Position numbers and translations under genes: made by a program. This document shows, piece after piece, positions 7,497-16,408 of a stretch of DNA of 64,000 nt (positions are counted from its first letter, which is position 1; each line of letters opens with the position of its first letter). Source of the DNA: GCA-2698665 sp047611265 (GTDB taxonomy: Bacteria; Pseudomonadota; Gammaproteobacteria; GCA-002705445; GCA-002716945); the NCBI GenBank assembly GCA_047611265.1, contig JBLFWM010000002.1:124001-188000 (forward strand). Direction: 5' to 3'. The notes under the pieces were generated by a model. The model was given only the letters and a program-made list of their open reading frames with translations, searched no databases and was not told the origin of the DNA.

Positions 7497-9410
7497 CTAG
7501 TTTTTTAAAACAATACTCTTGTTACCTACAAGAGTTTCTACCATTTTAACAAATTTATCAACATCCATTACTCCTAGATCTTCACCAGTTCTAGTTCTTA
7601 TAGATATTTGGTTGCTTTCAACTTCTTTATCACCGATAACTAATAAATATGGAACTCTCATCATGCTGTGGTGGCGAATTTTATAACTAATTTTTTCATT
7701 TCTTAAATCAGATGATGTTCTTATGCCTAAATTATTTATTTTCTTAGCTAATTCCAAACAATGAGCTTTTTGATTGTCTGATATATTCATTATAACTGCA
7801 TGAATTGGTGACAACCATAAAGGTAAGTCCCCAGCATATTCCTCTATAAGAATACCCACAAACCTCTCTAAGGAGCCAAGTATTGCTCGATGTATCATTA
7901 CAGGTGCAACTTTGTCTCCATTATGATCAACATATATCGCATCTAATCTTATCGGCATAGAAAAATCTAATTGTATGGTCCCTAACTGCCATACTCTTTC
8001 GAGCGAATCTTTTAAAGAGAAATCAATTTTAGGACCATAAAATGCTCCGTCACCTTTATTTAGTTGCCATTTAATATCACTAGAGTCTAAAGCTTTCATA
8101 AGAGCATCTTCAGACTTATCCCAAATTTCTTCCTCACCAACTCTTTTTTCTGGTCTAGTGGATAGTTCAACCTTAATCTCTTCGAATCCAAATTGTCTGT
8201 AAATTTCATAGATAGTTTTTATTAATAATTTTATTTCATTTTCAATCTGATCAGGCGTGCAAAAAATATGAGCATCATCTTGAGTAAACGCTCTTATACG
8301 CATCAAACCATGCAATGTTCCTGATGGCTCATTTCTATGTACTAAACCAAACTCTGCAAACCTAATAGGTAAATCTCTGTAACTTTTCAAGCCTTGATTA
8401 TAAACTTGAATATGTCCTGGGCAACTCATTGGCTTAACCGCATATTCTTTATTTTCAGATGAAACATCAAATATAAGATCTGAGAACTTATCTAAATGGC
8501 CAGACTTTTTCCATAATGACTTGTCTAGAATCTGAGGAGTATTAATAATCTTATAATCATAATCTCTCAAATATGAGGTAATAAAATCTTTGACAATATT
8601 GAAGAGTTTCCAGCCGTTGTCATGCCAAAAAACCATACCAGGAGACTCTTCTTGAAAATGAAAATAATCAAGTTTTTGCCCTATTTTCCGATGATCTCTC
8701 TTCTCAGCTTCTTCTAACTTATGTAAATAAGCTTTAAGGTTATCCTTAGTGTCCCATGCAGTACCATATATTCGCTGAAGTTGCTCATTTTTTGAATCTC
8801 CTTTCCAATAAGAGCCAGAAATTTTCATGAGTTTAAAATAGTTTAATTCTTTTGTGCTTACAAGATGAGGTCCTCTGCACATATCTATGTACTCTTCATG
8901 ATGATAAATAGCTATTACTTCATCAGAAGGTATATCTTCAATTAGCTTTAATTTATAATCTTCCTTTCGTTCCTTGAATACACTCTGAGCCTTTTCTTTA
9001 GTTACGACTTCTCTTCTAATTTTATAATTCTTTTTTGCAAGTTTTTTCATCAAAGCTTCAATGGAAGATAAGTCTTTTTCAGAGATGCTGTCTTTGCTAT
9101 AGATATCATAATAAAACCCATTATCAATTGTTGGTCCAATAACCATTTTTGTATCAGGATATATCTGTTTGATTGCATGGCCAAAAACATGAGCGCATGT
9201 GTGCCGTATTATCTCAAGGCCTTCTTCGTCAGCAGGCTTGATAAGTTCTATCAAAGAATCTTTAGTCACGATTTCGCTTAAATCTACCAAGACGCCATCT
9301 ATCTTTGCAGCAACGGGCCTGATATTAGAGAAGTTATTTTTAACAATCTCATCTACTGACAAGCTTTCAGCAGTTTCAATAACCTTATTTTCTATAGTAA
9401 TTTTATACAT
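7497..9410 (-). CDS. thrS: Threonyl-tRNA synthetase
   Basis: Charges tRNA-Thr. The 637 residues (E. coli 642) show an N-terminal TGS domain (about 1-62), the editing domain (HTCAHVFGHAIKQIYP and the DNGFYYDI segment), and the class II catalytic core with the zinc-binding Cys in KPMSCPGHIQVYNQ. Motif 2 is ENEPSGTLHGLMRIRAF-like (HRNEPSGTLHGLMRIRAF), and a C-terminal anticodon-binding domain runs from about residue 535. It heads the translation operon. Only 13 nt separate it from tRNA-Val on the same strand, so the long autoregulatory leader of E. coli thrS is not present in that form. Confidence 0.98.
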   Translation of the reverse strand: MYKITIENKVIETAESLSVDEIVKNNFSNIRPVAAKIDGVLVDLSEIVTKDSLIELIKPADEEGLEIIRHTCAHVFGHAIKQIYPDTKMVIGPTIDNGFYYDIYSKDSISEKDLSSIEALMKKLAKKNYKIRREVVTKEKAQSVFKERKEDYKLKLIEDIPSDEVIAIYHHEEYIDMCRGPHLVSTKELNYFKLMKISGSYWKGDSKNEQLQRIYGTAWDTKDNLKAYLHKLEEAEKRDHRKIGQKLDYFHFQEESPGMVFWHDNGWKLFNIVKDFITSYLRDYDYKIINTPQILDKSLWKKSGHLDKFSDLIFDVSSENKEYAVKPMSCPGHIQVYNQGLKSYRDLPIRFAEFGLVHRNEPSGTLHGLMRIRAFTQDDAHIFCTPDQIENEIKLLIKTIYEIYRQFGFEEIKVELSTRPEKRVGEEEIWDKSEDALMKALDSSDIKWQLNKGDGAFYGPKIDFSLKDSLERVWQLGTIQLDFSMPIRLDAIYVDHNGDKVAPVMIHRAILGSLERFVGILIEEYAGDLPLWLSPIHAVIMNISDNQKAHCLELAKKINNLGIRTSSDLRNEKISYKIRHHSMMRVPYLLVIGDKEVESNQISIRTRTGEDLGVMDVDKFVKMVETLVGNKSIVLKN

Positions 9411-9423
9411 AATTTTATAATTC

Positions 9424-9497
9424 TAGGCACGATTGGACTCGAACCAACGACCTCCACCATGTCAAGGTGGCGCTCTAACCAGCTGAGCTACGCGCCT
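9424..9497 (-). tRNA. tRNA-Val (anticodon GAC)
   Basis: A 74-nt cloverleaf. The acceptor AGGCGCG pairs with CGTGCCT (one G-U), the anticodon stem is CCACC/GGTGG with loop TTGACAT, the T-loop is TTCGAGT, and the discriminator is A. The CCA end is not encoded; GAA follows on this strand. The tRNA lies immediately upstream of thrS. Confidence 0.96.
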
Positions 9498-9507
9498 AAG
9501 TCATGTA

Positions 9508-9536
9508 AAATTAACATGCCAATAGGCTATTCTCAA
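9508..9536 (-). promoter_or_regulatory. Putative sigma70 promoter of tRNA-Val
   Basis: TTGAGA (9531-9536) and TAATTT (9508-9513) are separated by 17 nt, ten bases upstream of the mature tRNA 5' end. The match is moderate. The transcript could continue into thrS. Confidence 0.45.
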
Positions 9537-9566
9537 GCTAATTATATTCATAGATAACTTATATTC

Positions 9567-11597
9567 TTACCTTTCACTTCCTTTGTTTTTATTTGGTAGA
9601 TCAAGAAAATTTTCTTGTATCGTAGCGATTTGATCTCTTATTTGAGCTGCTTTTTCAAATTCTAAATCCCTAGCATGTACAAACATATGTTTTTCTAGCT
9701 CTTTAATAACAGATATAACATTATCACCGTTTACTTTAGGATATTTTTTCTTAACATTTGATATGAGCGTTAATTTATCAAGTTTTTTAGCAGAAACATA
9801 TATATCTTCATCTAGCGCCTCTTTTATAGCTTTTTTTATACCTTCTGGTTTTATATTATTTTTCTTATTATGCTCTACCTGTATGTTGCGCCTTCTTTCA
9901 GTTTCATCAATAGCTCTCTGCATAGATTTTGTAATAACATCACCATATAAGATTACACGCCCATCAATATTTCTTGCCGCTCTGCCTATAGTCTGGATTA
10001 AAGACTTATCTGATCTCAGAAAACCTTCTTTATCCGAGTCTAGTATGCATACAAGCTCAACTTCAGGAATATCCAATCCTTCTCTCAATAAATTTATTCC
10101 AACCAAAACATCGTAGATACCTTTGCGTAAATCTCTGATAATCTCTACTCTTTCAACAGTGTTAATGTCTGAGTGTAAATAATTAACTTTAATATTAAAC
10201 TCTTGAAGATATTCAGTTAAGTTTTCAGCCATTTTTTTTGTCAGCGTTGTTACCAGAACCCTATTTCCATTTTCGATAACTTTGTTAATTTCAGATAAAG
10301 CATCCTCGACTTGATTAGAAGATGGTCGCACAGTTACGACTGGATCAATCAGTCCAGTTGGTCTTATAACTTGTTCAATTATACTATTTGAAAACTCAAG
10401 TTCATAAGGTCCCGGAGTAGCTGAGACATAAATGGTTTGGAAATTATACTTAGTAAATTCTTCAAATTTTAAAGGCCTATTATCCATTGCAGATGGTAAT
10501 CTAAATCCATAATCAACTAAAGTTTGTTTTCTTGATTTATCGCCCTTATACATGCCGCCAATTTGAGGAACAGTAACGTGACTTTCATCAAGAATAATCA
10601 ATCCATCGCTTGGCAAATAATCTAGGAGGCATGATGGCGGTTCACCTGGCTGACCTCCTGAAATATATCTAGAATAATTTTCAATACCCGAGCAATATCC
10701 CATCTCTGCAATCATTTCTAAATCATAATTAGTTCTCTCTTTTAGCCTCTGGGCTTCCAAAAGTTTATTTTCTTTTGAAAAAAAAGTTAACCGTTCCTTA
10801 AGCTCTTCTTTAATTTTAATTGAAGCATCATCCATGATTTCCTTTGGTGTCACATAATGCGTTTTTGGATACACTGTAAATCTATTAACTTTTTTATATA
10901 TCTGTCCAGTTAAAGGGTCAAATGTATATAAGTTTTCAATTTCTTTGTCAAATAACTCGACTCTTAAAGCTTCCTTTTCTGAATCAGCAGGAAATATATC
11001 TATGATTTCTCCTTTAACTTGATAAGTTCCTCGCCTGAGTTCAAGATCATTTCTGGCATACTGAAGTTCTGTTAGACGTTTTAATATTTGTCTTTGATTA
11101 ACTATGTCTCCTGCAACAAGATGCAATTTCATTTTTAAATATTGTTTTGGATCACCTAAACCATAAATTGCAGAAACACTAGCTACAACAATCGCATCTT
11201 TTCTCTCTGTTAATGATTTGGTGGCAGATAGTCTCATTTGCTCAATATGCTCATTTAACGAAGCATCTTTTTCTATATATGTGTCAGAAACTGGTACATA
11301 TGCCTCTGGTTGATAATAATCATAGTACGAGACAAAATACTCAACTGAATTATCTGGGAAGAAATCTCTCATTTCAGAATATAACTGAGCTGCCAATGTC
11401 TTGTTAGGGGCCATAACCAGGGTTGTCTTGTTAGTTTCCTTAATCACCTCTGCCATGGTGTAAGTTTTCCCAGAGCCTGTCACACCAAGAAGTGTTTGAT
11501 GTTGTTCGCCAGACATAATTCCCTCAACGAGAGATTTTATGGCTATAGGTTGATCGCCTGCTGGACTGTAGTGCGATTTAAGATTAAACTTCTTCAT
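9567..11597 (-). CDS. uvrB: Excinuclease ABC subunit B
   Basis: Damage-verifying helicase-like subunit of nucleotide excision repair. The 676 residues have Walker A GVTGSGKT, the beta-hairpin segment YYDYYQPEAYVP, ILDESHVTVPQIGGMYKGD, helicase motif VI region IQTIGRAARNIDGRVILY, and a C-terminal UVR motif (LEFEKAAQIRDQIATIQE) that contacts UvrC. An in-frame GTG at 11615 would add six residues. The ATG at 11597 gives MKKFNLKSHYSPAGDQP, matching the family N-terminus, so I prefer it. It is divergent from aspC, a pairing also seen in Pseudomonas. Confidence 0.97.
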   Translation of the reverse strand: MKKFNLKSHYSPAGDQPIAIKSLVEGIMSGEQHQTLLGVTGSGKTYTMAEVIKETNKTTLVMAPNKTLAAQLYSEMRDFFPDNSVEYFVSYYDYYQPEAYVPVSDTYIEKDASLNEHIEQMRLSATKSLTERKDAIVVASVSAIYGLGDPKQYLKMKLHLVAGDIVNQRQILKRLTELQYARNDLELRRGTYQVKGEIIDIFPADSEKEALRVELFDKEIENLYTFDPLTGQIYKKVNRFTVYPKTHYVTPKEIMDDASIKIKEELKERLTFFSKENKLLEAQRLKERTNYDLEMIAEMGYCSGIENYSRYISGGQPGEPPSCLLDYLPSDGLIILDESHVTVPQIGGMYKGDKSRKQTLVDYGFRLPSAMDNRPLKFEEFTKYNFQTIYVSATPGPYELEFSNSIIEQVIRPTGLIDPVVTVRPSSNQVEDALSEINKVIENGNRVLVTTLTKKMAENLTEYLQEFNIKVNYLHSDINTVERVEIIRDLRKGIYDVLVGINLLREGLDIPEVELVCILDSDKEGFLRSDKSLIQTIGRAARNIDGRVILYGDVITKSMQRAIDETERRRNIQVEHNKKNNIKPEGIKKAIKEALDEDIYVSAKKLDKLTLISNVKKKYPKVNGDNVISVIKELEKHMFVHARDLEFEKAAQIRDQIATIQENFLDLPNKNKGSER

Positions 11598-11619
11598 CAG
11601 AAAATATTTTAACACGAAG

Positions 11620-11649
11620 TTGACTTAAAAGACCGATTTAAGCTACTAT
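11620..11649 (+). promoter_or_regulatory. Putative sigma70 promoter of aspC
   Basis: TTGACT (11620-11625) and TACTAT (11644-11649) are 18 nt apart, about 22 nt upstream of the TTG start. They lie in the short gap between uvrB and aspC. Confidence 0.5.
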
Positions 11650-11670
11650 TACTTATCCAAAGGAAATACG

Positions 11671-12846
11671 TTGACGTTCTCAAATAGAATAAAATTAATT
11701 AAACCATCTTCAACAATGGCACTGACATCCAAGGCGAATGAAATGCGTCAAAATGGAGAGGATGTTATTGTCTTAACGGTTGGGGAACCTGATTTTGATA
11801 CCCCGCAATATATTAAAGATGCTGGTAAGACGGCTATAGACCAAGGTCTAACTAAATACACATCTGTGGATGGCACTGCTTCTTTAAAAAAAGCTATAAT
11901 CAATAAGTTTAAAAATGAAAATAATCTAGACTACTCAATGGATGAAATAATTGTATCGTCTGGCTGTAAGCAATCTATTTTCAATTTATTACAAGTCCTA
12001 GTAGATGAAGGTGATGAAGTGATAATACCTCAGCCATACTGGGTATCATATGCTGACATGGTCCTTTATTCTGGTGGAAAACCAATACTTCTTGAAACAC
12101 AGTATGATAAAAATTTTGATATTGACCCAAATCAACTAGAAAACTTAATTAATGAAAAAACTAAGCTTTTCATGCTAAACAGCCCAAATAACCCTAGTGG
12201 GAAATATTTTGATTCAAAATTATTGGTGCAACTGGGTGATGTTTTAGAAAAACATAAACAAGTGTTTGTTTCTTCTGATGATATCTATGAGCATATTCAC
12301 TGGCATAAAGAAAAATTTCAGAATATGGCTAACGTATGTCCAAGCCTAAGAGATAGAATTATTGTGCTTAATGGAGTATCAAAAGCATATTCCATGACTG
12401 GGTGGCGTATAGGTTATGCTGCTGGTAACAAAGAAGTCATTAAGAAAATGAAAACACTTCAGTCTCAGTCTACTTCTTGCGCTAGCTCTATCTCCCAAGC
12501 TGCTGCCTGTGTCGCACTATCTTCGGAATGCAAAGAATTGCCAGCTATGACTGCGGAGTACAAAAAAAGACATGATTATGTTGTCAGTGAGCTTAATAAA
12601 ATACCAGGAGTCACTTGCAAGGAAACCGATGGAACCTTTTATGTGTTTCCATCTTTTATTAAATATATAGAAAATAGTAAAACTATTAATAATGATAGTG
12701 ATCTAGTTCTTTATCTGCTAAATGTAGCAAAAGTTGCCACAGTTCCAGGTAGTGCATTTGGGACCGAAGGACATATTAGAATATCGATTGCCATCGATAT
12801 AAGTTCTTTAGAAGAAGCTATGAAAAGAATCTCTGGTTCCCTTTAA
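11671..12846 (+). CDS. aspC: Aspartate/aromatic aminotransferase, class I (type Ib)
   Basis: PLP-dependent aminotransferase making aspartate and glutamate-family transaminations. The 391 residues have ILTVGEPDFDTP-type N-terminal motif (VLTVGEPDFDTPQYI), NSPNNPSGKYF, SSDDIYEHIHW and the PLP lysine in GVSKAYSMTGWRIGYAAG. It starts at TTG, with AAAGGAAA at 11659-11665 in good spacing; an ATG at residue 16 would remove conserved N-terminal sequence. It is divergent from uvrB. Substrate range (aspartate or aromatic) cannot be fixed from sequence, so the symbol is by position and family. Confidence 0.88.
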   Translation: MTFSNRIKLIKPSSTMALTSKANEMRQNGEDVIVLTVGEPDFDTPQYIKDAGKTAIDQGLTKYTSVDGTASLKKAIINKFKNENNLDYSMDEIIVSSGCKQSIFNLLQVLVDEGDEVIIPQPYWVSYADMVLYSGGKPILLETQYDKNFDIDPNQLENLINEKTKLFMLNSPNNPSGKYFDSKLLVQLGDVLEKHKQVFVSSDDIYEHIHWHKEKFQNMANVCPSLRDRIIVLNGVSKAYSMTGWRIGYAAGNKEVIKKMKTLQSQSTSCASSISQAAACVALSSECKELPAMTAEYKKRHDYVVSELNKIPGVTCKETDGTFYVFPSFIKYIENSKTINNDSDLVLYLLNVAKVATVPGSAFGTEGHIRISIAIDISSLEEAMKRISGSL

Positions 12847-12853
12847 AGAAGGT

Positions 12854-12955
12854 TTAAATTAGAGCAGCTATTAAATACATTCCAGTGTATGTCACTAAAA
12901 GTAACACTAACACTATTAATAAAAATCCTATAATGAGAGAAATTTTATCTGACAT
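12854..12955 (-). CDS. Hypothetical 33-residue membrane peptide
   Basis: A small ORF starting MSDKISLIIGFLLIVLVL and continuing hydrophobic to the end, so it is essentially one or two transmembrane segments. It lies between the aspC stop and tRNA-Asn, in a gap otherwise unexplained. No clear Shine-Dalgarno precedes the ATG, and I recognise no family. It could be a chance reading frame, but the full-length hydrophobic composition and fit to the gap favour a real peptide weakly. Confidence 0.4.
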   Translation of the reverse strand: MSDKISLIIGFLLIVLVLLLVTYTGMYLIAALI

Positions 12956-12991
12956 ATAGGTATAGTAGCAGAAATATCTAACAATAAAATA

Positions 12992-13064
12992 CTCCTCGGG
13001 ACGGACTCGAACCGCCGACCTGGTGATTAACAGTCACTCGCTCTACCAACTGAGCTACCAAGGA
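12992..13064 (-). tRNA. tRNA-Asn (anticodon GTT)
   Basis: A 73-nt cloverleaf. The acceptor TCCTTGG pairs with CCGAGGA, the anticodon loop CTGTTAA carries GTT, the T-loop is TTCGAGT, and the discriminator is G as expected for Asn. CCA is not encoded (TAT follows). Confidence 0.97.
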
Positions 13065-13076
13065 ATAAGTTGGGTT

Positions 13077-13105
13077 ATCATAATTGATAAATACTTATTC
13101 ATCAA
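13077..13105 (-). promoter_or_regulatory. Putative sigma70 promoter of tRNA-Asn
   Basis: TTGATG (13100-13105) and TATGAT (13077-13082) are separated by exactly 17 nt. The -10 box ends 12 nt before the mature tRNA. It lies between galU and the tRNA. Confidence 0.5.
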
Positions 13106-13114
13106 TAATATTCT

Positions 13115-13984
13115 CTATATTTTTAACTTTTTTAGATAATTTTTAAATTCTTTGGAAAGCTCTTTGTGTTCTAGGGCATACTCTATCGTAGCCTTTAGAT
13201 AGCCAAGTTTACTCCCACAATCAAATCGTTTACCTTCAAACATATATCCATAAACAGCCTGGTCATTCATTAAATCAGCAATTGCATCAGTTATCTGGAT
13301 TTCTTTACCAATACCCGTCTTTAGTTTTTCTATTTTAGTAAAAATTTCAGGTGGAAAAATATATCTCCCTACAACTGCTAAATTAGATTTAGCATTTTTT
13401 GGAGATGGCTTTTCAACTATTGAATTAATATTATATAAATTATTGTTTTTCGAATCATACTCAACAATTCCATATTTATCGGATTCATTTTTATTAATTT
13501 TCTCAAGAGCTAAAACAGTAGCTTCTTTTTCGTTATAGATTTCAATTAGTTGTTTTAGGCATGGCCGTTGTGATTTTATGAGGTCATCTGCTAAAATTAC
13601 TGCAAATGGCTCGTTATTGATGATATTTTTAGCACAATGTATCGCATGACCAAGCCCCGCAGGCTTGCTTTGTCTTACAAAAAAACAATCAATATTTTTT
13701 GGTATAATTTTTTGTACTAACCTTAAAAGATTTTTTTTATTTTTAGCGAGAAGCTCATTTTCTAATTCAGGAGCTGAATCAAAATGATCCATAATGGCAT
13801 TCTTTGTTCTTCCAATAATAAAAATTAATTCCTTAATTCCTGAGGAAACAGCTTCTTCAGCCGCATATTGAATCAATGGCTTGTCTACAATTGGGAGCAT
13901 CTCTTTTGGGCTTGCTTTTGTAACAGGCAAAAACCTGGTTCCTAACCCAGCTACCGGGAAAACTACTTTTTTTATTTTTTTCAT
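13115..13984 (-). CDS. galU: UTP-glucose-1-phosphate uridylyltransferase
   Basis: Makes UDP-glucose from UTP and glucose-1-phosphate for envelope polysaccharide. The nucleotidyltransferase signature AGLGTRFLPVTKASPKEMLP is followed by PLIQYAAEEA, the DD metal site (AVILADDLI), IVEKPSP and VVGRYIFPPEIF; the protein has 289 residues. An in-frame TTG at 13990 is less likely than the ATG at 13984, which gives MKKIKKVVFPVAG. No Shine-Dalgarno is visible. The upstream region is filled by a 20-bp tandem repeat shared with fdxA. Confidence 0.95.
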   Translation of the reverse strand: MKKIKKVVFPVAGLGTRFLPVTKASPKEMLPIVDKPLIQYAAEEAVSSGIKELIFIIGRTKNAIMDHFDSAPELENELLAKNKKNLLRLVQKIIPKNIDCFFVRQSKPAGLGHAIHCAKNIINNEPFAVILADDLIKSQRPCLKQLIEIYNEKEATVLALEKINKNESDKYGIVEYDSKNNNLYNINSIVEKPSPKNAKSNLAVVGRYIFPPEIFTKIEKLKTGIGKEIQITDAIADLMNDQAVYGYMFEGKRFDCGSKLGYLKATIEYALEHKELSKEFKNYLKKLKI

Positions 13985-14032
13985 GTACAAAAATTATTTA
14001 TTATGTGCAAAAATTATTTATTTAGTGCAAAA
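13985..14032. repeat. 20-bp tandem repeat (2.4 copies) between galU and fdxA
   Basis: The units are GTACAAAAATTATTTATTAT (13985-14004), GTGCAAAAATTATTTATTTA (14005-14024) and a partial GTGCAAAA (14025-14032). The array makes up the whole divergent promoter region of galU and fdxA. It is followed by a 12-bp near-repeat, ATGACATATCTT then ATGACATATATT, at the fdxA start. Confidence 0.85.
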
Positions 14033-14043
14033 TGACATATCTT

Positions 14044-14367
14044 ATGACATATATTATCACAGAAAATTGTATTAAGTGTAAATATACCGACTGCGTCGAA
14101 GTGTGCCCTGTTGATTGTTTTCATGAAGGACCAAACTTTCTCGTGATCAATCCAGAGGAATGCATTGACTGCAGTTTATGTGAGCCTGAGTGCCCCATTA
14201 ATGCAATTATTTCTGATGAAGATGTCACAGATGATAATCGTCATTTTCTAGAGATAAATGAACGCCTATCTAAAAAATGGCCTATTTTAACAGAAATTAA
14301 AGCTGCACCTGAAGACGCTAAAGAATGGGAAGATAAAATAGGTAAGCTCAATTTACTAGAAGAGTAA
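14044..14367 (+). CDS. fdxA: 7Fe ferredoxin (3Fe-4S/4Fe-4S), FdxA type
   Basis: Low-potential electron carrier. The 107 residues match Azotobacter/Pseudomonas FdxA: CIKCKYTDCVEVCPVDCF followed by the second cluster motif CIDCSLCEPECPINAI, then an acidic tail. The ATG at 14044 gives MTYIITENC, equivalent to the family start. An earlier in-frame ATG at 14032 arises from a 12-bp duplication and adds MTYL. No Shine-Dalgarno is visible before either. It is divergent from galU and convergent with dnaB, whose stop is 2 nt away. Confidence 0.95.
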   Translation: MTYIITENCIKCKYTDCVEVCPVDCFHEGPNFLVINPEECIDCSLCEPECPINAIISDEDVTDDNRHFLEINERLSKKWPILTEIKAAPEDAKEWEDKIGKLNLLEE

Positions 14368-14369
14368 AT

Positions 14370-15728
14370 TTAAAATTCTCCGACCCCATCATAAACTTGA
14401 GGATGATAATCTTCGAATCTTGTACAGTGAGGAACCCAAGTAAGTTTCACAAAACCAGTCTGGCCATTTCTATGTTTTTCCACGCGTATCTCGGCAATAT
14501 TTTTCTGGTCAGTGTTGGGATCATAAACTTCATCTCTGTAAAGAAAGACAATTAAGTCAGCATCTTGTTCAATCGAGCCAGATTCTCTTAAATCAGACAA
14601 GAATGGACGTTTATCATTTCGGGTTTCTACTCCTCTATTTAACTGAGATAAAGCTATAACTGGAATATCTAGTTCCTTTGCGATTGCTTTCAATGATCTT
14701 GTCACCTCGCCTACTTCATTTACCCTATTCTCAGAATAACGAGGGATTGACATTAGTTGTAAGTAATCCACGACTATTAAATCAATACCAGCCTCTCTTT
14801 TCATTCTTCTAGCTTTTGATCGCAACTCCATGGGAGATATTGCCGCTGTATCATCAATATAGAAATCACAGTCGTTCATCATTTCTATTGCAGAAGTAAC
14901 AGCCTTTGTATCCTGAGGAGATGATTCATAGTCACCCGTTCTTATCTTTTGCATTGAAACCGAACTTAATGAGGATAACATTCTTAAAGCTATAGACTGT
15001 GAAGACATTTCAAGACTAAAAAATCCTACCTTCTTTTTTTGTTTAAAAACAATATCTTGGGCTATATTCATAGCAAAAGCTGTCTTTCCCATTGATGGTC
15101 TACCCGCAATAATAATTAGGTCAGACTTTTGTAAACCCGCGGTTAATTTATCAAATTCATTGTATCCAGTCAGAAGATAATCTAACTCGTTACTATTCTT
15201 TTTCCTATAGACAGTATCTATGTATTCATTCACTACAGGCCCAATTTTATGTAGTCCGTCATTAACATTTGAGTCAGTTGTAATCGCAAATATTTCAGAC
15301 TCAGCCTTATCTAAAACCTCTTTAATGTCACCTTGCTCGCTTTGATGAACAGTTTGAATTGTTCTTGTGCTTATGCCGATAAGCTCTCGCATAATAGATT
15401 TTTCTTTTATAATTTCAGCATATGCTTTTATATGCGCAGAAGTAGGAACTTTATGAGCTAATTGGCTAATATATTGCATACCACCTATTCTATCAAGCAC
15501 CCCCTTGCTCCTTAAGCAATCTTCAAGGACAACAACATCTATAACTTGACCAGCAGAAGCTAAATCATATATTTCATTAAATATAAGCTTATTATTACTA
15601 TCAAAAAAATCTTTTGTTTGAACCATATGTGATATCTGATCCCATGAAGTAGAATCCATGATTAATGATCCCAGAAAGGCTTGTTCAGCTTCTAATGATT
15701 TTGGTGTGCTCGGTAGTTTAGTTTCCAT
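14370..15728 (-). CDS. dnaB: Replicative DNA helicase
   Basis: Hexameric helicase that unwinds the replication fork. The 452 residues have an N-terminal collar domain (EAEQAFLGSLIMD), a linker, and the RecA-like motor with Walker A GRPSMGKTAFAMNIA, Walker B (IDLIVVDYLQLM), LSQLNRGVETR, and DLRESGSIEQDADLIVFLYR. There is no intein. The order rpsF-rpsR-rplI-dnaB is conserved in gammaproteobacteria. It has a 152-nt gap after rplI, with TAGAAT five bases before the ATG and no Shine-Dalgarno. A matching -35 box is absent, so I do not call a promoter. Confidence 0.98.
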   Translation of the reverse strand: METKLPSTPKSLEAEQAFLGSLIMDSTSWDQISHMVQTKDFFDSNNKLIFNEIYDLASAGQVIDVVVLEDCLRSKGVLDRIGGMQYISQLAHKVPTSAHIKAYAEIIKEKSIMRELIGISTRTIQTVHQSEQGDIKEVLDKAESEIFAITTDSNVNDGLHKIGPVVNEYIDTVYRKKNSNELDYLLTGYNEFDKLTAGLQKSDLIIIAGRPSMGKTAFAMNIAQDIVFKQKKKVGFFSLEMSSQSIALRMLSSLSSVSMQKIRTGDYESSPQDTKAVTSAIEMMNDCDFYIDDTAAISPMELRSKARRMKREAGIDLIVVDYLQLMSIPRYSENRVNEVGEVTRSLKAIAKELDIPVIALSQLNRGVETRNDKRPFLSDLRESGSIEQDADLIVFLYRDEVYDPNTDQKNIAEIRVEKHRNGQTGFVKLTWVPHCTRFEDYHPQVYDGVGEF

Positions 15729-15880
15729 AATTTATTCTAACTGAAAAATAATGGGTTTTATAGACAAGAAGCTGTGGAAAAATTGTGGAATAATATGAGG
15801 TATTAAAGAACTCGTTTGTGCTTCAGTATGGCAATAAAGTTCAAGATACCTTTAATATTCTATGGAGAGCTTGATAGAGT

Positions 15881-16408
15881 TTATTCTGATGCTGGTTCGT
15901 CAGTAACTGGTTCTGTAATCACATCATTATCAATCACAGGCTCTGGAGCTGCAACATTATTACGTGTTAATTTAATTGGGATAGTAATACTAATATCAGT
16001 ATGAAGACTTACAGTAGCTATATAATCTTCGGCAAAAGTCTTAATAGCTCCTGATGGGAGACTAACTTGCTTCTTTGCGACAGCATATCCATCTTCTACT
16101 AAACGATCTACAATATTTTGAAGGGTAATTGAACCAAATAAATTATCAGCATCCTCTTGAACATTAACTTCAAAAGCTAACGAGTAATCTTTGTATTTTT
16201 CTTGCTCAATTAAGGCTAAAGATTTTAGCTCTTCTTCTTGCTTAATTAGCACCTGTTTCTTTTCCTCAACGACGGCTAAATTAGCCTTGGTAGGCAATAC
16301 TGCGTGTTTATTAGGTATCAAATAATTACGAGCATAACCAGATTTAACTGATACTTTTGCTCCAACTTCACCTAAGCTTTTGATATTTTTTAAAAGAAGT
16401 ATATCCAT
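15881..16408 (-). CDS. rplI: 50S ribosomal protein L9 with acidic C-terminal tail
   Basis: Binds 23S rRNA at the base of the L1 stalk. MDILLLKNIKSLGEVGAKVSVKSGYARNYLIP is the typical L9 N-terminus in two parts (MDILLLKNIKSLGE and VKSGYARNYLIP), followed by the long connecting helix and C-domain. It has 175 residues against about 149 in E. coli. The extra 25 or so are a Pro/Asp/Glu-rich tail (APEPVIDNDVITEPVTDEP) after the C-domain, probably disordered. Its start overlaps the rpsR stop by one base. Confidence 0.97.
   Translation of the reverse strand: MDILLLKNIKSLGEVGAKVSVKSGYARNYLIPNKHAVLPTKANLAVVEEKKQVLIKQEEELKSLALIEQEKYKDYSLAFEVNVQEDADNLFGSITLQNIVDRLVEDGYAVAKKQVSLPSGAIKTFAEDYIATVSLHTDISITIPIKLTRNNVAAPEPVIDNDVITEPVTDEPASE

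Noticed and set aside
9763..10116. A 117-codon plus-strand frame opposite uvrB.
   Set aside because: It is antisense to the conserved helicase motifs of uvrB, without ribosome binding site or family resemblance.
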